A stretch of 9,366 nt of DNA from an uncultured Prevotella sp. (GTDB lineage Bacteria > Bacteroidota > Bacteroidia > Bacteroidales > Bacteroidaceae): the NCBI GenBank assembly GCA_937880835.1, contig CALGRN010000085.1:1-9366 (forward strand), in the 5' to 3' direction. Positions 5,551 to 9,366 of the stretch are shown piece by piece. Position 1 is the first letter of the stretch, and each line of letters starts with the position of its first letter. The position numbers and the translations under genes are program-made. Below the pieces are notes generated by a model. It was not told the DNA's origin, did no database searches, and was given only the letters and a program-made list of their open reading frames with translations.

Positions 5551-6129
5551 ATGGAATATATGATTGTAAATGCTGAAAAAAGAATGGCAAGAGATATTGC
5601 CCGGCTTATCATGATGGCAATGAATCATGACTGTTGCAAATACTTTATGGGTATCGGACATACGCTTGAAGAGTTCAAGGACATGATGACAAGTCTCGTA
5701 GAACGTGAAGATTCTCAATACAGTTTCGTAAATACGCTTGCGGCGACAGACAACAATGGAGACGTAATAGGTATATGTGTGTCGTATGACGGGGCAGAAC
5801 TTCACAGGCTCAGAAAAGCATTCGTGGAGTCTGTCAAAGCTTGTTTCGGAAGAGATTTCAGCAATATGGACGATGAGACAAGAGCAGGAGAACTCTATCT
5901 TGACAGTCTTGCTGTGGACGAAAAGCATAAAAACAAAGGCGTTGCATCGGCATTACTGAAAGCCTCCATAAGCAAAGCGGACGCATTGGGTATAAGCTCT
6001 ACCGGTCTGTTAGTGGATAAAGGAAATCCCAGTGCCGAGCGTCTTTACACGGCATTGGGATTTGAATATATAGAAGATTCTGCATGGGGAGGACACCCCA
6101 TGAAGCATTTTCAATTTAAACGAAAATGA
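5551..6129 (+). CDS. GNAT-family N-acetyltransferase
   Basis: A 192-residue protein of the GCN5-related acetyltransferase fold, which moves an acetyl group from acetyl-CoA to an amine. The acetyl-CoA binding segment is clear: YLDSLAVDEKHKNKGVASALL (116-136), with K-N-K-G-V-A standing for the usual Q/R-x-x-G-x-G/A loop, then NPSAERLYTALGFEY (159-173), the standard motif B with the conserved Tyr. The substrate cannot be inferred. The frame continues upstream to a TTG at 5503, but that part contains the likely promoter, so the ATG at 5551 is chosen; a second ATG at 5560 is possible and would leave a short leader. The last 14 bp overlap the 3' end of the antiporter gene on the other strand, so the two transcripts are convergent and complementary at their ends. 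Confidence 0.88.
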   Translation: MEYMIVNAEKRMARDIARLIMMAMNHDCCKYFMGIGHTLEEFKDMMTSLVEREDSQYSFVNTLAATDNNGDVIGICVSYDGAELHRLRKAFVESVKACFGRDFSNMDDETRAGELYLDSLAVDEKHKNKGVASALLKASISKADALGISSTGLLVDKGNPSAERLYTALGFEYIEDSAWGGHPMKHFQFKRK

Positions 6130-7459
6130 AAGTGCGTATTATGTAATAGCATAATATTCCTGCGAGATAACCGGCTAAGGCAATCAGACTTATACGTTTC
6201 ATATACCAACCGAACGTTATCTTCTCCAAACCCATAACGACAACGCCTGCCGCACTGCCTATTATGAGTATCGACCCACCAACTCCGGCACAGTAAGCAA
6301 GCAGTTGCCAGAAGATACCATCAACAGCCATGTCGCCCGTTTGTGCAACAGGATACATTCCCATACAGCCTGCAACGAGCGGAACATTATCGACAATGCT
6401 TGATATTATACCTATAACTCCGGTCACGATGTAATGGTTTCCGCCGCTCACATCATTCAACGTAGTTCCCAAAGCAGTGAGAACGCCAATCTCTTCAAGA
6501 CAAGCTACTGCCATGAGAATACCGAGAAAGAACAAAATGGTTGACATATCGATGCGCGAAAGCAGATTGCTCACGCGCTTTTTCATATCGTCATTGTCAT
6601 GATGAACGTTTCTATAAAATATCTCCGTCGTAGCCCAGAGCAGTCCAAGAACAAGCAATATGCCCACAAACGGAGGAAGATTGGTCAGATATTTAAATAT
6701 TGGAACGAATATCAAACCACCCACTCCGAGAAAGAAAATAATCTTTCTTTGAGCGTGATTGAAGTCTAACACCTCGTAATCCGATTTCATGTTCAGTGTA
6801 GCATCGGCAAGAGAGCCTTTCAGATACATTTGAAGTATCAGGGCTGGTATTACCATCGATACAACCGAAGGAATGAATATTTCCATTATCACACCTGCTG
6901 CCGTTATCAATCCTTTATTCCAAAGCATTATGGTAGTTACGTCGCCGATAGGCGAAAACGCTCCTCCCGAATTGGCTGCAATAATCACAAGAGAAGCGTA
7001 TATCATTCTGTCTTTATGGTCATGTACGAGCTTTCGCAGTATCATTATCATGACAATGCTCGTCGTAAGATTGTCTAATATGGCTGAAAGGAAAAACGTC
7101 ATGAACGCAATACGCCACATAAGAGAACGCTTGCTCTTTGTTTTAAGTACGTCGCGCACAAAATTGAAGCCTCCGTTTTGGTCAACTATCTCTACTATTG
7201 TCATTGCTCCCATTAGGAAGAACAGTGTAGTTGACGTGCTACCGAGATGTTTCTCTATAACGTTGCCAACCTCGTTGAGCAGCTCTTGTCCTGCAACTCC
7301 GGTTATGTAGCTGCCCGGATCGAGCATGAAAAGAGTCCAACATGATACAAACATAAGCAATGCTATGGCAGCCTTGTTTATTTTTGTCAGGCTCTCAAAA
7401 GCGATAAGCATGTAGCCTATTATAAAAGCGACGATAATCGCAAGTGTCAATGATGTCAT
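6116..7459 (-). CDS. nhaD: NhaD-type sodium:proton antiporter
   Basis: A 447-residue inner-membrane protein with about a dozen hydrophobic segments, of the ion-transporter superfamily that also includes arsenite and citrate carriers. It exports Na+ (or Li+) in exchange for H+, protecting against salt and alkali. Family hallmarks: NKAAIALLMF (28-37), SAILDNLTTSIVM (125-137), AANSGGAFSPIGDVTTIMLW (161-180), which closely matches the NhaD Gly-rich ion-path signature, and SSIVDNVPLVAG in the second half, the repeat-related counterpart of the first DN motif. Length is typical and no break is seen. It is divergent from the Nudix gene across a 109-bp gap and converges on the GNAT gene with a 14-bp overlap. 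A cation other than Na+ cannot be excluded. Confidence 0.92.
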   Translation of the reverse strand: MTSLTLAIIVAFIIGYMLIAFESLTKINKAAIALLMFVSCWTLFMLDPGSYITGVAGQELLNEVGNVIEKHLGSTSTTLFFLMGAMTIVEIVDQNGGFNFVRDVLKTKSKRSLMWRIAFMTFFLSAILDNLTTSIVMIMILRKLVHDHKDRMIYASLVIIAANSGGAFSPIGDVTTIMLWNKGLITAAGVIMEIFIPSVVSMVIPALILQMYLKGSLADATLNMKSDYEVLDFNHAQRKIIFFLGVGGLIFVPIFKYLTNLPPFVGILLVLGLLWATTEIFYRNVHHDNDDMKKRVSNLLSRIDMSTILFFLGILMAVACLEEIGVLTALGTTLNDVSGGNHYIVTGVIGIISSIVDNVPLVAGCMGMYPVAQTGDMAVDGIFWQLLAYCAGVGGSILIIGSAAGVVVMGLEKITFGWYMKRISLIALAGYLAGILCYYIIRTFIFV

Positions 7460-7488
7460 TATAATTTCCGTTTAGTTATTAATAAGCG

Positions 7489-7496
7489 CAAAAGTA
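7489..7496 (-). promoter_or_regulatory. -7 promoter element for nhaD
   Basis: On the minus strand these bases read TACTTTTG, identical to the element before the tannase-like gene, including the flanking TTATTACTTTTGCG. The nhaD start codon is 29 nt beyond it. No good -33 TTG is found, so strength is uncertain. Confidence 0.55.
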
Positions 7497-7540
7497 ATAA
7501 AAAGATCAGATATAAATATTAATAATTGAAGATATTTTTT

Positions 7541-7548
7541 TATATTTG
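7541..7548 (+). promoter_or_regulatory. -7 promoter element for the Nudix gene
   Basis: TATATTTG is a full match to TAnnTTTG and lies 20 nt before the ATG at 7569, leaving a leader of about 15 nt. A TTA rather than TTG stands at the expected -33 position (7519-7521). It is back-to-back with the nhaD element, 44 bp away. Confidence 0.5.
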
Positions 7549-7568
7549 CGAATATAAATTTCGAAACT

Positions 7569-7973
7569 ATGGACAAGAAGCATTCAAGGGTAGTTGCTGC
7601 CGTAATAAAGAGCAACGGCAAATATCTGTGCATGCAGCGGTGTCGCAGCAGATACGAATATATATCCGAACGGTGGGAGTTTCCGGGCGGAAAGGTGGAG
7701 CATGGAGAGTCTGATCATGAAACTCTTGTACGTGAAATAAAAGAGGAAATGGATTGGGATGTGTTCGCAGGGCGCAAATTGGGCGAGGTGGAACATGAAT
7801 ATCCTGACTTCCGTGTGTCTCTTGCGGCATATTTGTGTAAAGGCGGTGAGGGCGAGTTTAAAATGCTTGAACATCTTGATTTCAAATGGCTTTCGCCTGC
7901 GGAGATGCGTAATCTGAGATGGACAGATGCCGACTTGAAACTCATCGAGAGTGTAGAAGAATTTAAATATTGA
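7569..7973 (+). CDS. Nudix hydrolase, MutT-like (deoxy)nucleoside triphosphate pyrophosphohydrolase
   Basis: A 134-residue cytoplasmic protein. The Nudix box runs from Gly41 to Trp63: GKVEHGE, seven residues, then REIKEEMDW, matching G-x5-E-x7-R-E-U-x-E-E-x-G-U except that Asp replaces the usual Gly near the end, a change also common in this subfamily. WEFPGGK just before the box and the small size fit MutT-type enzymes, which hydrolyse oxidised or non-canonical dNTPs to the monophosphate and so prevent mutation. Specificity for 8-oxo-dGTP rather than another nucleotide (for example 5-methyl-dCTP or CTP) is not readable. It stands alone between the divergent nhaD gene and the convergent ligA gene. 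Confidence 0.9.
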   Translation: MDKKHSRVVAAVIKSNGKYLCMQRCRSRYEYISERWEFPGGKVEHGESDHETLVREIKEEMDWDVFAGRKLGEVEHEYPDFRVSLAAYLCKGGEGEFKMLEHLDFKWLSPAEMRNLRWTDADLKLIESVEEFKY

Positions 7974-8115
7974 TGTTAAATATAAGGTATTACAGCCTTT
8001 TCCGTTTACAATCGACTGCATTTTTTATACTTCCATTGCATTTGCAGTATCGGTATCATACACATTTCCCGGCATGAGAACATTCGCCTTACGATATTGT
8101 TTCCGCGTATAAAAG

Positions 8116-8160
8116 ACCCTGTTTGTATATTGTTGAATATCAATAACATACAAACAGGGT
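8116..8160. terminator. 13-bp hairpin, likely terminator between convergent genes
   Basis: ACCCTGTTTGTAT (8116-8128) pairs perfectly with ATACAAACAGGGT (8148-8160) around a 19-nt loop that can pair further (ATTG/CAAT). On the minus strand the stem is followed by CTTTTATA, better suited to ending ligA; on the plus strand only TTTC follows. It is 143 bp after the Nudix stop and 240 bp after the ligA stop, with the repeat array between it and ligA. Confidence 0.6.
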
Positions 8161-8163
8161 TTC

Positions 8164-8250
8164 AAAAGCTATCCTTTTACACGCTGAAAGTTATTCTTTT
8201 AGGATGCAAAAGGATAACTTTTGCAAGATAAAACAATAGCTTTTGGAAAA
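8164..8250. repeat. Array of 22-bp palindromic units, copy 2, with inverted arrangement
   Basis: Same family as the array at 3175. Two units point left (AGCTAT at 8167, AGTTAT at 8189, 22 nt apart) and two point right (ATAACT at 8214, ATAGCT at 8236, 22 nt apart). Bases 8164-8200 are the reverse complement of 3191-3227 at 34 of 37 positions. GCAAAAGGATAACTTTTGC (8206-8224) matches GCAAAAGGATAGCTTTTGC of copy 1 with one change. Both copies end in a CTTT..GGAAA motif and then, a little further on, TGCCTTGT. The outer edges (GTTTCAAAAGCTAT at 8159-8172 and ATAGCTTTTGGAAAAC at 8236-8251) are near inverted repeats of each other. Confidence 0.85.
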
Positions 8251-8399
8251 CAGGATTTATTGCCTTGTCATTTGTGTGTATTTGAATTATTCTTTAACAC
8301 ATGTTCTTTCAAATGATATTTTATATTTTTCCGTATCCTTAACGAATGCTTTCGGCATTTCACGTCAATGAATTTCTCTCAATATATTCAATCATTCTG

Positions 8400-9366
8400 C
8401 TATTTAATCATTGCGAGGAAAGTATCTTCATCTATTATTTCGATGCCCATTTTTTCAGCCTTTTGCAGTTTGCTCGGACCAATGTTTTCGCCTGCAAGTA
8501 TAAATGACGTCTTTCCGCTTATCGACCCTGAATTCTTTCCGCCGTTGTTTTCTATTATCGTTTTGTATTCTTCACGACTGTGTTTTGCAAACACACCGCT
8601 TATCACAATGGTTTTTCCGGCGAGCTTGTCGGTTCTTCCTTCCGTCTGTTCTTCGTCTAATTTCATTTTCAATCCATAATTGCGAAGCCGTTCGACAAGC
8701 TCTCTGTTGGCAGGATTTTTGAAATATGAAATCACGCTTTCTGCAATCACGCTGCCTATTCCTTCAACTTCCAAGAGTTCTTCCAATGTGGCGTTCATCA
8801 AGGCATCTATGTTTTTTAAGTGGCGGGCAAGCATTCTTCCTGCTATCTCTCCAACGAAACGTATGCTCAATGCGAATACCACACGCTCGAAAGACACCGA
8901 TTTAGACGCTTCGATACCGTTGACAATGTTCTGCGCCGACTTTTCTCTCGAACCGTCGCCGTTTATGTCCTGCACCGTAATGTCATACAGATCGGCAAAA
9001 TTTCGTATCAATCCGTTACGGTAATACTCGTCGATTGTCTCCGGACCAAGCGACTCTATGTTCATCGCTTTGCGTGATATGAAATGCTCGATGCGTCCTT
9101 TTATCTGTGGCGGACAGCCCGAATCGTTAGGGCAATAGTGTGCAGCTTCGCCCTCGTATCGCACAAGTGGCGTTCCGCATTCGGGACAGTTGTGTATGAA
9201 TGTCACCGTTTCGGCATCGCAAGCACGCTTTTCGGTGTTCACACCTACTATCTTCGGGATTATCTCACCACCCTTTTCAACATACACGTAGTCACCTATG
9301 TGAAGGTCTAAACTTTTCATAAAGTCTTCGTTAACAAGCGTTGCACGCTTCACCGTAGTACCTGCA
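8400..9366 (-). CDS. ligA: NAD-dependent DNA ligase, C-terminal half (5' end outside window)
   Basis: The last 321 residues of LigA, which seals nicks in duplex DNA during replication and repair using NAD+. The frame is open through the window edge: upstream of the GTG at 9351-9353 it reads A-G-T-T-V-K-R-A-T-L, the conserved end of the nucleotidyltransferase/OB junction, so this is a partial gene and not a short protein. Counting from that Val as residue 1: OB-fold (IGDYVYVEKGGEIIPKI, 19-35), a four-cysteine zinc finger (Cys56, 59, 74 and 80 in CPECG and CPNDSGC), helix-hairpin-helix repeats (about 140-220, including VEGIGSVIAESV) and a C-terminal BRCT domain (about 243-317). The catalytic lysine lies outside the window. 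All visible domains are intact. Confidence 0.97.
   Translation of the reverse strand, partial: AGTTVKRATLVNEDFMKSLDLHIGDYVYVEKGGEIIPKIVGVNTEKRACDAETVTFIHNCPECGTPLVRYEGEAAHYCPNDSGCPPQIKGRIEHFISRKAMNIESLGPETIDEYYRNGLIRNFADLYDITVQDINGDGSREKSAQNIVNGIEASKSVSFERVVFALSIRFVGEIAGRMLARHLKNIDALMNATLEELLEVEGIGSVIAESVISYFKNPANRELVERLRNYGLKMKLDEEQTEGRTDKLAGKTIVISGVFAKHSREEYKTIIENNGGKNSGSISGKTSFILAGENIGPSKLQKAEKMGIEIIDEDTFLAMIK

Larger units (their letters stand above)
7974..8399. other. Convergent intergenic region without a gene; hairpin plus repeat array
   Basis: This 426-bp gap lies between the 3' ends of the Nudix gene (+) and ligA (-). It contains the 13-bp hairpin at 8116-8160 and the repeat array at 8164-8250. 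Nothing recognisable is seen in 7974-8110 or in 8271-8399 apart from weak 5-7 bp inverted repeats. Confidence 0.6.

Noticed and set aside
1..9366. tRNA or rRNA genes
   Set aside because: No T-loop consensus (GTTCRANNC) in a cloverleaf setting and no rRNA-like conserved stretches were found on reading both strands.

Overview
The window looks like chromosomal DNA from a Prevotella-like member of the Bacteroidota. Three things point there. The DNA is AT-rich with mostly ordinary housekeeping genes. Several genes are preceded by the Bacteroidota -7 promoter element TAnnTTTG instead of a Pribnow box, with no clear Shine-Dalgarno sequence. The protein types (HMA-AraC fusion regulator, NhaD antiporter, tannase-like secreted hydrolase, Cys/His-tailed SlyD-type isomerase) are typical of the group. 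The species cannot be named from sequence alone.

Layout. At 1-408 (+) is the C-terminal end of an endonuclease/exonuclease/phosphatase family protein cut by the window edge. A non-coding stretch (409-856) follows, with a 22-nt-period palindrome pair and a long terminator hairpin. On the minus strand, a secreted tannase-like alpha/beta hydrolase (1435-2967) is followed after 11 nt by a small HMA-AraC regulator (857-1423), probably one operon. The 645-bp gap at 2968-3612 holds the hydrolase promoter, a striking 22-bp-period repeat array, a plus-strand terminator with no gene in front of it, and a promoter-hairpin pair on the minus strand that looks like a roughly 100-nt small RNA. Then come minus-strand slyD-like and aroC genes (5331 to 3613), driven by a very good promoter. 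A GNAT acetyltransferase (+) converges on, and overlaps by 14 bp, an NhaD Na+/H+ antiporter (-). A Nudix hydrolase (+) diverges from nhaD. The last gap (7974-8399) holds a 13-bp hairpin abutting a second, inverted-arranged copy of the 22-bp-period repeat. The window ends in the C-terminal half of DNA ligase LigA (-).

How the genes relate. Most are independent housekeeping functions: DNA ligation, nucleotide-pool cleaning, chorismate synthesis, protein folding and Na+/H+ balance. The one suggestive pairing is the secreted hydrolase with the metal-domain AraC regulator. The most unusual material is in the gaps. At least two sequence families (GCAAAAGGATARCTTTTGC and TTTCTCAACGTGTTGA types) are built as about 20-bp palindromes repeated at exactly 22 nt. 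The convergent pair of terminators at 3345-3473 implies transcripts that no protein gene explains.
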